Source: DASQPR01 sp035713725
GTDB lineage: Bacteria; Actinomycetota; Actinomycetes; Mycobacteriales; Micromonosporaceae
DNA length: 64,000 nucleotides
NCBI GenBank assembly: GCA_035713725.1
Contig: DASTMZ010000078.1
Span: 1-64,000 of the forward strand
Reading direction: 5' to 3'
Position numbers and translations under genes: made by a program. This document shows positions 41,935 through 50,677 of the stretch, piece after piece; position 1 is the stretch's first letter, and each line of letters starts with the position of its first letter. The notes beneath the pieces are model-generated. The model saw only the letters and a program-made list of their open reading frames with translations, had not been told where the DNA came from and ran no database searches.

Positions 41935-42762
41935 ATGACTGCTTCATCGACAGACGCGGCCAGGCCGTTGCGGTTCGGAGTGGTGGCTCCGATCACTACC
42001 GACGTACCGACCTGGCGCGACCAGTTGCGTAGTCTGGCCGACAGCGGCTACTCGACAGTCTTGATGCCCGACGTGCCGCAATGGCAGCCTGCACCGGGTC
42101 CTGCGCTGGCCGTCGCGGCAACGATCACTGATATGCGAGTAGGCACGTGGGTGTACGCGTCCCCCGTGCGGCCGCCATGGAGCACCGCGTGGGAAGCGCA
42201 TTCGCTGTCCGTGCTCACGGACGGCCGTTTCGAGATGGGCATCGGCACCGGCCGCCCGGGAATCGCAGCGCAGCTCCGTGAGCTGGGGTTGCCCGTGGTG
42301 CCGGCGAGCCAGCGGTCTGGCAAGGTGCGTGAGGTCGTCGCGGTGCTACGAGAACTCGACGGCCCAGACCTACACACACCGGTGGTGATGGCCGTGGGTG
42401 GCCCGAAGGCGCAAGCGCTCGCGGCCGAGCTTGCCGACACGGTGACCTTCGTGATGCCGCAGATCGAGACGCGGGCCGAGACTATGCAGCGGGTGCGCGA
42501 ATTCGACAACGGTCGTGACGTCGAACTCGCGTTGCACGTGCCAGTGATCGGCGACAAAGTCGCTGCATTCATGGCAGCGCCTGACACGGATCCTGTCGCC
42601 ATCCGTGCCGCCGATTCGCTGGCCTTCCTCCCGAGCGATGCCGCGGCGGCGGCCGAGGAAATTCAACGGCGACGCGAAGAGATCGGCTTCTCCTACTTCG
42701 TGTTCGGAGCTGCCGTCGCTGACGTTCTCGCTCCAGTCATCGCCGAGTTGGCTGGACAGTAG
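41935..42762 (+). CDS. LLM-class (bacterial luciferase-like, F420-type) oxidoreductase
   Basis: This 275-residue TIM-barrel protein has luciferase-like segments: LRFGVVAPITTDVPTWRDQLRSLADSGYSTVLMPD, MRVGTWVYASPVR, and LSVLTDGRFEMGIGTGRPG. The RFExGxGxG motif is characteristic of the LLM family. Actinobacterial members mostly use coenzyme F420, some FMN; the cofactor is inference. The protein is somewhat short because the region after TGRPG is compact. The ATG was chosen for the upstream AAGGA and because the barrel starts about 10 residues later. Confidence 0.85.
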   Translation: MTASSTDAARPLRFGVVAPITTDVPTWRDQLRSLADSGYSTVLMPDVPQWQPAPGPALAVAATITDMRVGTWVYASPVRPPWSTAWEAHSLSVLTDGRFEMGIGTGRPGIAAQLRELGLPVVPASQRSGKVREVVAVLRELDGPDLHTPVVMAVGGPKAQALAAELADTVTFVMPQIETRAETMQRVREFDNGRDVELALHVPVIGDKVAAFMAAPDTDPVAIRAADSLAFLPSDAAAAAEEIQRRREEIGFSYFVFGAAVADVLAPVIAELAGQ

Positions 42763-43228
42763 TTCACTGCTGAACCGCGCTTCAGCTACCGAGCGACAGA
42801 CGCGGTCCGGCGAAGCCCGTCGGTTTGACCGAAGGATAATGAGGATCCCGCACACCGTCCCGTCGCCAGCCGGCGGCCCGGACTAAGTAGTGCGAGAGCG
42901 GCGCGCCGTTGACCCGTGGTCAGCACCTCCGACAGCCTCGGTCCCGGATGACTCCATCCACGAGTGAACGCTGCGGGTGGAGACGATGGCTAGCTGAGAG
43001 CGTCCCAGGTTGCGCAGCAATGTCCGTCTACATTGACGGGTGTGTACCCCGATCCGTCGCACGACCCGGATACTCCGTACGTGTTCTTCGGCAGCCGGAC
43101 CACAGCCGTCCACGGCAAGGCCGTCCGTTGGCCGATGAAGAAGCAGATGCTCAGGCGAAGTGTTCGCGCGGCGACACGAAGACGCCACACCCGACCAGTT
43201 GGTGGGCGACCGGTAGGGGGCGAACTGC
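42763..43228. other. Mostly non-coding stretch with a possible gene fragment
   Basis: No intact gene is seen. Around 43033-43150 a plus-strand frame (PDTPYVFFGSRTTAVHGKAVRWPMKKQM) looks protein-like. It resembles the start of the next gene (EEFFHLRTTRAYRKSILWG), suggesting a degenerate partial duplication. Confidence 0.35.
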
Positions 43229-43669
43229 ATGTCTGGCAGTAAGTGGCAAGACGTACTTCAGTGGCGAGGCACGCTCACTCCGGAGGAGTTCTTCCACCTC
43301 CGGACCACACGCGCGTACCGCAAGTCCATCTTGTGGGGCCGCATGACAGCCGCGATGACGGTCGCCCTTATCAGCGACGCGCTTTACACGGCAAGTCACG
43401 ACACCTTCGCCAACGAAGGTATCGCGAGCGTGCTCCTCCTCGTATCGATATTCGTGATGACCAAGATGGTCATCTGGGTCTTCCGGGCCGGGCTCGGGCA
43501 GATGTTCACCATCGTTCTGTACGTCCCACTCCGTAGTGCTATGGCCCAGCCACCCCCTCGATTCACTCGCGCTATGAGCAAACAGTGGCGCCGAGATGTA
43601 TGGATACCGGGACAGCTCCGCAGAGACATCGGTCCGCCTGTGCAGGACACGGCCACCTCCGACCTGTAG
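43229..43669 (+). CDS. Hypothetical membrane protein
   Basis: The 146-residue frame contains three hydrophobic segments (about residues 39-56, 64-86 and 88-105; for example SVLLLVSIFVMTKMVIWVF). They lie between a polar N-terminus and a basic C-terminal tail (FTRAMSKQWRRDVW). I recognise no family. An ATG with a GGGGGC stretch upstream supports translation. Codon bias is weaker than in neighbouring genes, so a recently acquired or decaying gene is possible. Confidence 0.5.
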   Translation: MSGSKWQDVLQWRGTLTPEEFFHLRTTRAYRKSILWGRMTAAMTVALISDALYTASHDTFANEGIASVLLLVSIFVMTKMVIWVFRAGLGQMFTIVLYVPLRSAMAQPPPRFTRAMSKQWRRDVWIPGQLRRDIGPPVQDTATSDL

Positions 43670-43941
43670 CGAGGCGCTCGAGATCCGCCGCCCTCGCCAT
43701 AGCCGCCTGCAGCGTGCGACCTGCCAAAGGTGATTAGCAGCTTCGTGAGAAAGTCCCACTCAGCTTCGTTCACGTCGTGTTCGGCGGTCGCCGGGTCAGT
43801 CGCATCTGGTTCTGCCGGCCCTGCGCCTCAAGCTGGCCAACTGTGCGGTGCACGCGTGCCGTGCTGCGTGCCGACTGATTCGGTCGCATGGGCTGCCGCG
43901 TCGTGTGACGCGGGCGAGGCCCCGACGGGCGGCCGAGGCAA

Positions 43942-45957
43942 TTAGTTGCCGTCCGGCCTGGCGCGAATCCAGGCAAGGAGGTCCGGCCCGGACATCGGGT
44001 GGCCGAAGTGCCAACCTTGCCCGATGATTGGGCCGATCTGGCCAAGCAGATGGGCGGTGCGCGCATCCTCGACGCCTTCGGCGACGACCCGCAAACCAAG
44101 TTGCAACGCGAGCTGGCTGATTGTGGTGACCATGGCCCGATCGGGCAGGCTCGCGGTCATGGCGGCTACGTAAGACCTATCGATTTTAAGTTCGTGCAGT
44201 GGGTAGCGCCGGATCTGTTGGAGTGATGCGAAACCGGTCCCGAAGTCGTCCAGGGACAACTCGACGCCCATGGCCGCCAGGTCCGCAACAGTCCGGTCCA
44301 CGCTCGGGCTCGGGGTGACTAGAGCGCTTTCGGTGATTTCGAGCTCGAGCTGCTCGGGCGCGACCGAGTGCCCGGTCAGGCGCAGGCGAACCTGATCCGC
44401 GAACTGTGTCGAGGCGAAGTCCTTCGCGCTGACGTTCACAGACACGCGCAGCTGCAGACCGGCAGCCTTCCACGCTTCAAGTTGTGACAAGACGTCGTCG
44501 AGAACTCGCAGCGTAAGCAGCTGAATGACACCGCTGGCTTCGGCAGTCAGGATCATGTCGGCGGTGTCGACCGTGCCGCGCTCGGGGTGTCGCCACCGAA
44601 CCAGCGCCTCCACGCCGACGACTTGCCCGTCCTCGATACGAACCTGCGGCTGGTAGAGCACGAACAGCTCGTCGGTGTGTCCGGGCTGCTGGATGGAGGC
44701 GCGAAGGTCGGTCAGTAGCGCGAGGTGACGGCGTGCTTCGGTGTCGTCGCCGGCGGGGATGGTTCGGACCATTGCGCCCGTCCGTCGGGCGTCCATGATG
44801 GCCCTCTCGGCCTGCGCGGTCAGCGCGCCGAGTTCCGTCCCGTCGGCCGGCGCCGTCGCTATGCCGACGATCGGCCGGACCAGGAATACGACGCCATCCA
44901 CGTCGATCGGTGCCGTTAGGGTCTGGGCAATCCGGTCGGCGGCGCGCTCGATATGGCCGATGTCGGCGTTGGGCAGAAGCACCACAACGTCGGCCGACGC
45001 GATCCGGCCGATGATCGCGTCGCTTGACATGTCGGCGGTGAGGAGCGCGCCGACTCGATCAACGAGATGGTCTGAGACCAACCGGCCAAAGGAGTTCGTG
45101 ACATCGCCTACGCCACTCAACCGCACCAGCAGCAGGCCGAGACGTGGTGTGGGGTACGTTGACGATCCCGGGGCGAGGAGCTGGTCCACCGACACCGCGA
45201 GGCCACGCATGTTGCGCAGCTGTGATGACGGATCGCGGTTGAGATTCCGCTCCTGGACGCGCAGCACGCGAGCTACCAGGCCGAACAGGGCGAGTGGGAC
45301 GGCGAACAGGGCCACCGCCCACCCGGTCGGCGCAATGATGAGCGTGGGAGCGAGCATCAGCAGGCCCGCGGTCGCGATCTGGTAGTAGTACAACGGCGGC
45401 CCCGCCCACCTGCGCCAGACCGCCCGTCCGGCCGCGGTCAACATGACCGCGATGACGCCGTTGTCCACGAGGAACCAGACGAGCGGCACCAATACCACGG
45501 TCGCCCCGCCGAACTCGTCGATGTCCATGCCGAGCCTCGGCTCTCCGACGATCCGACTCTCGACCCAGCCTGCCACCAAGAACGCCAAGCTGAATCGGGC
45601 GACGTCGAACGCGACGTCGGTCAGCGGTCGGCGTTCTCGCAGCGCGGCCACACCGATGGCCAACGTCTGCACGACGATGGCCACCGCCGACCCCCACAAC
45701 AGCATGATCGCGAAGGTCAGGCACAGCGAAACGGCCACCCGGGTTGGAGATCGCTGGTCATGCGGAATGGTCAGCGGTCTTAGCTCCACCACCAGCGCGA
45801 TGATCGCTAACAGCCAGAACTCGAGTGGCGCATGAGCCAGGAAACGAGACGCTCCGACGATAGAGCGGACTACCAGCACAGCACCGGTCGCAACGATGAC
45901 CGAGTACGTGCCCCAGACGCCGAGAACCTGCCATGAGGCCGCCCTGGGGCGGATCAC
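43942..45957 (-). CDS. Membrane-bound EAL cyclic-di-GMP phosphodiesterase with degenerate GGDEF domain
   Basis: The 671-residue protein has 6-7 membrane segments (residues 12-230), a GGDEF-fold domain (about 245-400) and a C-terminal EAL domain (about 415-668). The GGDEF motif is replaced by ASADV at 320-324, so cyclase activity is not expected; the domain may bind GTP or dimerise. The EAL domain keeps all catalytic positions: Glu450 in VEALVRW, Asn508, Glu543 in ITES, Asp570-Asp571 in LDDFGTGFASL, Lys591, Glu627 in VAEGVED and Gln647. It should hydrolyse c-di-GMP at the membrane. The GTG start follows GGGGGAA. Neighbours give no hint of the output pathway. Confidence 0.9.
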   Translation of the reverse strand: MIRPRAASWQVLGVWGTYSVIVATGAVLVVRSIVGASRFLAHAPLEFWLLAIIALVVELRPLTIPHDQRSPTRVAVSLCLTFAIMLLWGSAVAIVVQTLAIGVAALRERRPLTDVAFDVARFSLAFLVAGWVESRIVGEPRLGMDIDEFGGATVVLVPLVWFLVDNGVIAVMLTAAGRAVWRRWAGPPLYYYQIATAGLLMLAPTLIIAPTGWAVALFAVPLALFGLVARVLRVQERNLNRDPSSQLRNMRGLAVSVDQLLAPGSSTYPTPRLGLLLVRLSGVGDVTNSFGRLVSDHLVDRVGALLTADMSSDAIIGRIASADVVVLLPNADIGHIERAADRIAQTLTAPIDVDGVVFLVRPIVGIATAPADGTELGALTAQAERAIMDARRTGAMVRTIPAGDDTEARRHLALLTDLRASIQQPGHTDELFVLYQPQVRIEDGQVVGVEALVRWRHPERGTVDTADMILTAEASGVIQLLTLRVLDDVLSQLEAWKAAGLQLRVSVNVSAKDFASTQFADQVRLRLTGHSVAPEQLELEITESALVTPSPSVDRTVADLAAMGVELSLDDFGTGFASLQQIRRYPLHELKIDRSYVAAMTASLPDRAMVTTISQLALQLGLRVVAEGVEDARTAHLLGQIGPIIGQGWHFGHPMSGPDLLAWIRARPDGN

Positions 45958-46029
45958 TCCATTTCCCCCATGCGCTCTAAACCCACTGGCCGCACCAGAT
46001 CCCGTCGGTCTTCAACGAACTGTATCGCG
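45958..46029. other. Upstream region of the EAL gene
   Basis: A short divergent spacer between the EAL gene and the transposase remnant. It probably contains the EAL promoter; no clear motif was identified. Confidence 0.3.
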
Positions 46030-46180
46030 ATCGTGGTGGTCCGGGACTATTACCAGCGCAAACGAGCCGCCGGCAAAGACCCACAAGGACGCCATGCGCC
46101 GCCGAGGCGACACCACGCCCGATGTCGTCTACCGCACCATGCTCCACAGCACGCAGACCTCTCTGCCGGCCATGGCATGA
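46030..46180 (+). pseudogene. IS110-family transposase, C-terminal remnant with frameshift
   Basis: In one frame DYYQRKRAAGK (46045-46077) matches the C-terminal IS110/Transposase_20 signature. After a shift of one base the match continues in the next frame: THKDAM, then PDVVYRTML (46079 onward), ending at TGA 46178-46180. The conserved pattern YYxRKRxxGKxHxxA...DVxYxML is thus split by a single-base insertion near 46075-46078. The N-terminal DEDD domain and ends of the element are gone. This is a scar of an old insertion. Confidence 0.6.
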
Positions 46181-46383
46181 CAAAGTGGTGCCGTTAGCGA
46201 GATAGGCCCAACAGCGTCTGGTGGCGCACCGCAGTGAATCTGACACGCGCGCGGCGGGAGTGACAGCCTGCGACGGTTATCAGTTCCTCCAATTCGGCCC
46301 CGGGATCACCGCGGGTGGTATCGACGCGGCGCGACACGTTGCCGCGCCTGTCGGCCGTAGAGTCGTGATTCGGAGGAACAGCG

Positions 46384-47229
46384 GTGAATGACAAGAGTCC
46401 TCGTGTCTGGATCATCACGGGAGCGACTTCGGGTTTCGGGCGAGCGTTGACCGAGGCGGTGCTCGGACGCGGCGACATCGTCGCTGGCGCTGCGCGGACG
46501 CCGAAACGGCTCGATGACCTAACGGCCGCCTTTCCTGACCGGCTCTGGTCCCTCGCCCTGGACGTAACTGACACGGCCGCCTGCGTCGCGGCCGTTGACG
46601 AGGTCGTCGATCGATTCGGGCACGTCGACGTTCTGGTCAATAACGCCGGGCGTACGCAGATCGGCGCTCTCGAGGAGACCACAGAGGAGGAGCTGCGCTA
46701 CCTGTTCGACTTGCACTTCTTCGGTCCAGCAGCCCTGACCGGCGCCGTACTGCCGCACATGCGGCGTGCCGGCGGCGGCGCCATCGTACAGATGTCGAGC
46801 ACCGGCGGACAGATCAGCGCTGCCGGGTTCGGGGCATACTCCGCGACCAAGCACGCGTTGGAGGGCCTAACCGAGGCCCTGCGCGAAGAGGTCACGTTCG
46901 GAGTCAACTTCCTGATTGTCGAACCTGGCTCCTTCCGTACCGGCCTGTTCGGGCCGGAGTCCGCGTATGTCTCCACTCCCATCGCGGATTACAACGCCAC
47001 AGTAGGCCGAACGCGGGCAGCCCTGCGGATGCACGGCAGCCAGGCCGGCGACCCAGCCAAGGCGGCTCAAGCCATCCTCACCGCTCTCGACGCACCGGAG
47101 CCACCGCTACGTCTAGCACTCGGCGCGGACGCGGTCGCCAGCATCCGCGGGAAGCTCGAATCGATGCTGGCCGAACTGTCCGAATGGGAATCGCTGAGCG
47201 ACGGCACCGCCTTCGACTCCCAACCCTGA
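46384..47229 (+). CDS. Short-chain dehydrogenase/reductase
   Basis: This 281-residue classical SDR has the cofactor motif TGATSGFGRAL (TGxxxGxG), the NNAG motif at VLVNNAGRTQIG, Ser in IVQMSSTGGQ and the catalytic pair in FGAYSATKHAL (YxxxK). The C-terminal part, with VEPGSFRTGLFG, resembles the oxidoreductases often annotated as SDR family with FRTGLF/FRTDF tails. Substrate is unknown. The GTG start has GGAGGAA upstream. It stands alone, downstream of the transposase scar. Confidence 0.9.
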   Translation: MNDKSPRVWIITGATSGFGRALTEAVLGRGDIVAGAARTPKRLDDLTAAFPDRLWSLALDVTDTAACVAAVDEVVDRFGHVDVLVNNAGRTQIGALEETTEEELRYLFDLHFFGPAALTGAVLPHMRRAGGGAIVQMSSTGGQISAAGFGAYSATKHALEGLTEALREEVTFGVNFLIVEPGSFRTGLFGPESAYVSTPIADYNATVGRTRAALRMHGSQAGDPAKAAQAILTALDAPEPPLRLALGADAVASIRGKLESMLAELSEWESLSDGTAFDSQP

Positions 47230-47491
47230 CGCGGCGCGGGATGCCGCCGAGCAGGCCGGGATGGCCCTGCCACGGCCGGGTTGCGAAGAGACATCCCGAC
47301 GTGCCGGCGCCGCTCGAGCGATCGGGCAGCAAGCTCCGCTCGACGATGCAGGTGCTCGGCCCGAACAGTTGGTCCAGTTGCGGTGAGAGCATGAGCGTTG
47401 GTCGGGCCTCGGCGTGGCCGTGAGGAACGGCCGATTGCGCCGGGAGCGGAACGGCGCGGCCCGGGACACGTGCTAGTGCCAGGATGACTGC

Positions 47492-47839
47492 ATGGCGGAT
47501 GTTCTCCCGTTCCAAAACAAGCGCACTTCCACGTCGGATCGTGAGCCGGGGCCGTTATGGCGTGAGGTACTCGGCCGGAGCCTGCGAGCGATCAGGGAGG
47601 AGCAGGGCGTCCGCCTGGTCGACATCGCCGGACGGGCCGGCATCTCGCCGCAGTACCTGTCGGAGATCGAACGAGGTCGCAAGGAGCCGTCCAGTGAGAT
47701 GATCGCCGCGATCACCGGCGCGCTCGGCGTGGACCTTGCCGACCTACTTGGCAGCATCGCGGTCGCAGTTCGGCAGCACCATACAACGAGTTTCACGGTC
47801 GGGCGGGGTAGCGCGACACCAGTACTTATGGCGGCCTGA
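47492..47839 (+). CDS. ClgR/PopR-family XRE-type regulator with C-terminal Ala-Ala
   Basis: This 115-residue protein has the ClgR/PopR layout. A short N-terminal arm (MADVLPF) precedes an XRE helix-turn-helix (LRAIREEQGVRLVDIAGRAG, then SPQYLSEIERGRKEPSSEMI). The segment YLSE(I/V)ERGRKExSSE is a strong family signature. In Streptomyces, PopR and ClgR activate clp genes and are themselves degraded by ClpP through a C-terminal Ala-Ala. This protein ends in VLMAA. It is convergent with the clpP operon, 11 bp away. An inverted repeat GGCCGT/ACGGCC at 47416-47432 lies upstream and may be involved in its control. Confidence 0.82.
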   Translation: MADVLPFQNKRTSTSDREPGPLWREVLGRSLRAIREEQGVRLVDIAGRAGISPQYLSEIERGRKEPSSEMIAAITGALGVDLADLLGSIAVAVRQHHTTSFTVGRGSATPVLMAA

Positions 47840-47850
47840 GGCTTACCGTT

Positions 47851-48441
47851 TCAGGCTCGACGGGAAAGGACGTGGTCCGCGAGCCCATAGGTGACCGCGC
47901 CGTGCGCGTCGAACACGCGATCGCGGTCGGTGTCGTGCCGCAGGTTCGCGACATCGCGTCCGGTGTGCGTTGAGAGGATCTCCTCCAGCTGGGTACGCAC
48001 CCGTACGACTTCATCTGCCTGGAGGATGAGGTCGGGGATTGCGCCGCGGCCCTGTGCGGCGGGCTGATGCAGCACCACACGGGTGTGAGGCAACACGAAG
48101 CGGTGCCCGGCTTCGCCTGCGGCCAGCAGCACCGCGCCGGCCGCAACTGCCTGGCCGACGCATGTCGTCGCGACCGGCGCCTTTATGAAGCACATCGTGT
48201 CGTACAACGCCAGCATCGCTGACGGGTCACCACCCTCGGAGTTGATGTATAGGTTGATCTCCCGTTCTGGGTTGTCCGCTTCCAGGTGCAGTAACTGGGC
48301 GATCAACGCGTTGGCCACGCCGGAGTCGATCGCGGTGCCGAGATAGACGATCCGCTCCGACAGCAGGTGTGAGTAGACGTCCATGATCCGCTCGCCGTCG
48401 CTACGGCGTGTGATGACGTTAGGGATGGTGTATGTGCTCAT
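47851..48441 (-). CDS. ClpP-like subunit lacking the catalytic serine
   Basis: This 196-residue protein has the full ClpP fold signature (ERIVYLGTAIDSGVANALIAQLLHLEADNP, YINSEGGDPSAMLALYDTM, LPHTRVVLHQPAAQGRG). However, the nucleophile motif GQAASMG is changed to GQAVAAG, so Ala100 replaces the serine. His125 and Asp170 of the triad remain. There is no propeptide of note. It overlaps the upstream clpP gene by 4 bp and probably forms mixed tetradecamers with it, supplying structure, axial loops or chaperone docking. Its GxASxG loss is clear in the sequence; the heteromer is inference from other actinobacterial ClpP pairs. Confidence 0.9.
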   Translation of the reverse strand: MSTYTIPNVITRRSDGERIMDVYSHLLSERIVYLGTAIDSGVANALIAQLLHLEADNPEREINLYINSEGGDPSAMLALYDTMCFIKAPVATTCVGQAVAAGAVLLAAGEAGHRFVLPHTRVVLHQPAAQGRGAIPDLILQADEVVRVRTQLEEILSTHTGRDVANLRHDTDRDRVFDAHGAVTYGLADHVLSRRA

Positions 48442-49064
48442 GTGCGCGGTCCTGTCTCCATGCCAAGCCCCAGCGTGTGGGTGCGCACAGGTACGACCTG
48501 ACTGAGATCGCTGACGATGTGGTCGATGAAGCCGTAGTCGCGTGCTTGCTCGGTGGTGAACCATCGGTCGTGCCGCGAGTCGGCGAAGATCCGGTCGATC
48601 GACTGTCCGGTGTCCTCTGCGATGATCCCGAGCACTGTGTCGCGGGTATGTCGCAGATCGTCAGCCTGCACCTCGACCTCGACCGCCGATCCGCTGATCC
48701 CCGCCGAGCCCTGGTGCATCAGGATGCGCGCGTGCGCGAGGCCGAAGCGTTTGCCGGGCGTGCCTGCGGACAGCAGGAACTGCCCCGCACTGCATGCCAG
48801 TCCGAGCGCGAGCGTGGCCACATCGCACGGCACGAGCCGCATCACATCGCGGATGGCCAACATCGCCGGCACCGAGCCGCCTGGGGAGTGAATCCACAAC
48901 GCGATGTCTTTCTTCGGATCCTCGCTCGCCAACGACAGCAGCTGGGTCGCGAGCACCGTGCCGTTGTCGTCATCAAGTACGCCGTCGAGGACCAGCACCC
49001 GCTGGGCGAAGAACCGTTCTCGGAGCCGGAAGTCGAACAACGGCTGCTTCTCGTCGTTGGTCAT
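48438..49064 (-). CDS. clpP: ATP-dependent Clp protease proteolytic subunit (active paralogue)
   Basis: The 208-residue subunit has the ClpP fold with an intact triad: Ser92 in GLACSAGQ, His117 in RILMHQGSAG and Asp162 in FADSRHDR. Other hallmarks are RVLVLDGVLDDDNG, WIHSPGGSVPAMLAI and YGFIDHI. It differs from housekeeping ClpP1/ClpP2 in its nucleophile loop (LACSAG rather than QAASMG), so it is a divergent, accessory paralogue. It is the first gene of a two-gene operon. A palindrome resembling the PopR box lies 56-74 bp upstream of the start. It needs a ClpX/ClpC partner encoded elsewhere. Confidence 0.92.
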   Translation of the reverse strand: MTNDEKQPLFDFRLRERFFAQRVLVLDGVLDDDNGTVLATQLLSLASEDPKKDIALWIHSPGGSVPAMLAIRDVMRLVPCDVATLALGLACSAGQFLLSAGTPGKRFGLAHARILMHQGSAGISGSAVEVEVQADDLRHTRDTVLGIIAEDTGQSIDRIFADSRHDRWFTTEQARDYGFIDHIVSDLSQVVPVRTHTLGLGMETGPRT

Positions 49065-49119
49065 GCTCCGACAATGCCGCCGTCCAGCGCCCGGCGACGT
49101 GTTCTCCGCCGTGAGCAGA

Positions 49120-49138
49120 TCAGCCTCAGGCAGCCTGA
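49120..49138. promoter_or_regulatory. Candidate PopR-type box upstream of the clpP operon
   Basis: TCAGCC-TCA-GGCAGC (49120-49134) matches 10 of 12 positions of the Streptomyces PopR box as I recall it (TCTGCC-N3-GGCAGA), including the 3-bp spacer. A second, overlapping perfect palindrome TCAGG-CAG-CCTGA sits at 49126-49138. The element lies about 60 bp before the clpP start codon. The ClgR/PopR-like gene beyond the operon supplies a likely binding protein. Confidence 0.5.
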
Positions 49139-49309
49139 CCCGAACGCCATTCCATTATGGACGTTGGTGCCACAATCGCGACTGCATGATCGTCCCGCGC
49201 ACCGACCACACGGCTCGAGTCGTCATCGCCAGGCCCGCCGAGGCAGCTAAACCGGGTGCACCAGGCTCGTACGTAGCGGCGTTCGCGCCCTTCCCGGCGA
49301 CCGACAAAT

Positions 49310-50677
49310 TCAGGTCTCCACACTTTCAGGGGAACCCTGCATCGCCTCCGGTGCCGCTTGCGGTGGTGGGCATTGGGTCTGCAAGAGCGGGTCGGGTATC
49401 CGGTCGCCGAGTCGCAGCAAGCCGGCTCCGACCAGTGCAACTGTCAAGGCGCCGCCCCACCAGATGGTGTCGGGCGAGGTTGCGAGCAGCGGGCCGGCGA
49501 CCGCGGGGCCGAGAGCCACGCCTGCTATGAAGCTGAGGCCGTAGAGCGACATATAGCGGCCGAGCAGATGCGGCGGTGCGAGGTCGGCGACGATTGGGCC
49601 GAGCACGATGAACTGCGCGCACTCACCAATCGCGATCACGATCGCGACCCCGGCCAAGACGGTGGTAGCAGTGAGCGCCGAGTTCGTACGCGTTGCGAGC
49701 AGGACCGCGAGCAAGCCGACTGCGAATAGCGCGCTGGTCGCGGCAAGAGCGTGTGTGCGGCGCAGCCGCTTGACCACCCGCGTGGCTGGAACCTGCGCGA
49801 CGACGATGAAGAAGGTGTTCATGAAAATGACGATGCCGATCTCGCCCGGCCCGACAGGCGTGTTTGCCTTCGCAAACGGCGCAAGGATGTTGGTGAAAAG
49901 CGCGCCGCCGGTCATCACGAGCACGACGTTGGCGGCGATCAGGATGAGGAAGAGCCGATCGTGAGCAACTGCTCGGAAGCCCGTTCTCCGGTCGCCCGCC
50001 GACGCAGCATTCGTAAGCCGAGGATTCGGGATGCCCACGAGCACAACCAGCGCGAAGACCGCGAAGGTGAGGCCGTCGAAGAGGTAGAGCGCCTGGAACG
50101 TACGGAGGTGACTGGCGGAAGCGACGACGAAGCCTGCAACCGTCGCACCGCTGCCGATACCGAAGTTGCCTGCGACTCGGCGCAGCGCGATCGAGGAGGC
50201 GCGCTGCTCCGTTGAGACCAGGGTCAGGGTCAGAACCTGGTTCGCGGTGTTCGCGACGCCGAACCCGGCGCCGCCGACGGCCGCGCAGACGAAGGCTTGC
50301 CAAGGACGGTCGACGAATGCGAAGGCCGCGTAGCCCAGTGCGCACGCGAGATTGCCGGTGATCAGGACCGGCTTCGCGCGGAAGCGGTCGAGCAGCGCAC
50401 CCGAAGGCAGCGTTACGACCGCCGCCGTGGCCATGACCGCTGCCAGCACCAGCCCCGCAGTCGCTGTCGTGAAGCCGCGGCCCTGGTGCAGGTAGATGAT
50501 CTCGAAGGGAAGGATCAGTCCAGTACCGAAATAGTTGACCGCGGTCCCAGCTTGAAGAACGATGACGGGCCCCGACAGGCCCGTCCGAAAGCCGGCGAAC
50601 ACACGAGCGAGCGTCCTGCTCACTTGCCTGCTGCGGTCGGCTGCTTTCCCGCGCATGACTGGGACTCGCGCGTTCAT
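49310..50677 (-). CDS. MFS transporter, putative drug/metabolite exporter
   Basis: This 455-residue protein has 12 predicted membrane segments. The MFS loop 2-3 motif appears as SGALLDRFRAKPVLITGN. A long central loop separates two six-helix halves. Other MFS-like parts are AVGGAGFGVANTANQ and PLLATSPDTIWWGGA. The subgroup resembles actinobacterial efflux permeases of the MdtH/YitG kind, but substrate is unknown. Several starts are possible; I chose ATG 50677, which leaves a basic 40-residue cytoplasmic arm before the first helix. A shorter start at 50656 is also possible. It is divergent from the ECF sigma factor gene. Confidence 0.82.
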   Translation of the reverse strand: MNARVPVMRGKAADRSRQVSRTLARVFAGFRTGLSGPVIVLQAGTAVNYFGTGLILPFEIIYLHQGRGFTTATAGLVLAAVMATAAVVTLPSGALLDRFRAKPVLITGNLACALGYAAFAFVDRPWQAFVCAAVGGAGFGVANTANQVLTLTLVSTEQRASSIALRRVAGNFGIGSGATVAGFVVASASHLRTFQALYLFDGLTFAVFALVVLVGIPNPRLTNAASAGDRRTGFRAVAHDRLFLILIAANVVLVMTGGALFTNILAPFAKANTPVGPGEIGIVIFMNTFFIVVAQVPATRVVKRLRRTHALAATSALFAVGLLAVLLATRTNSALTATTVLAGVAIVIAIGECAQFIVLGPIVADLAPPHLLGRYMSLYGLSFIAGVALGPAVAGPLLATSPDTIWWGGALTVALVGAGLLRLGDRIPDPLLQTQCPPPQAAPEAMQGSPESVET

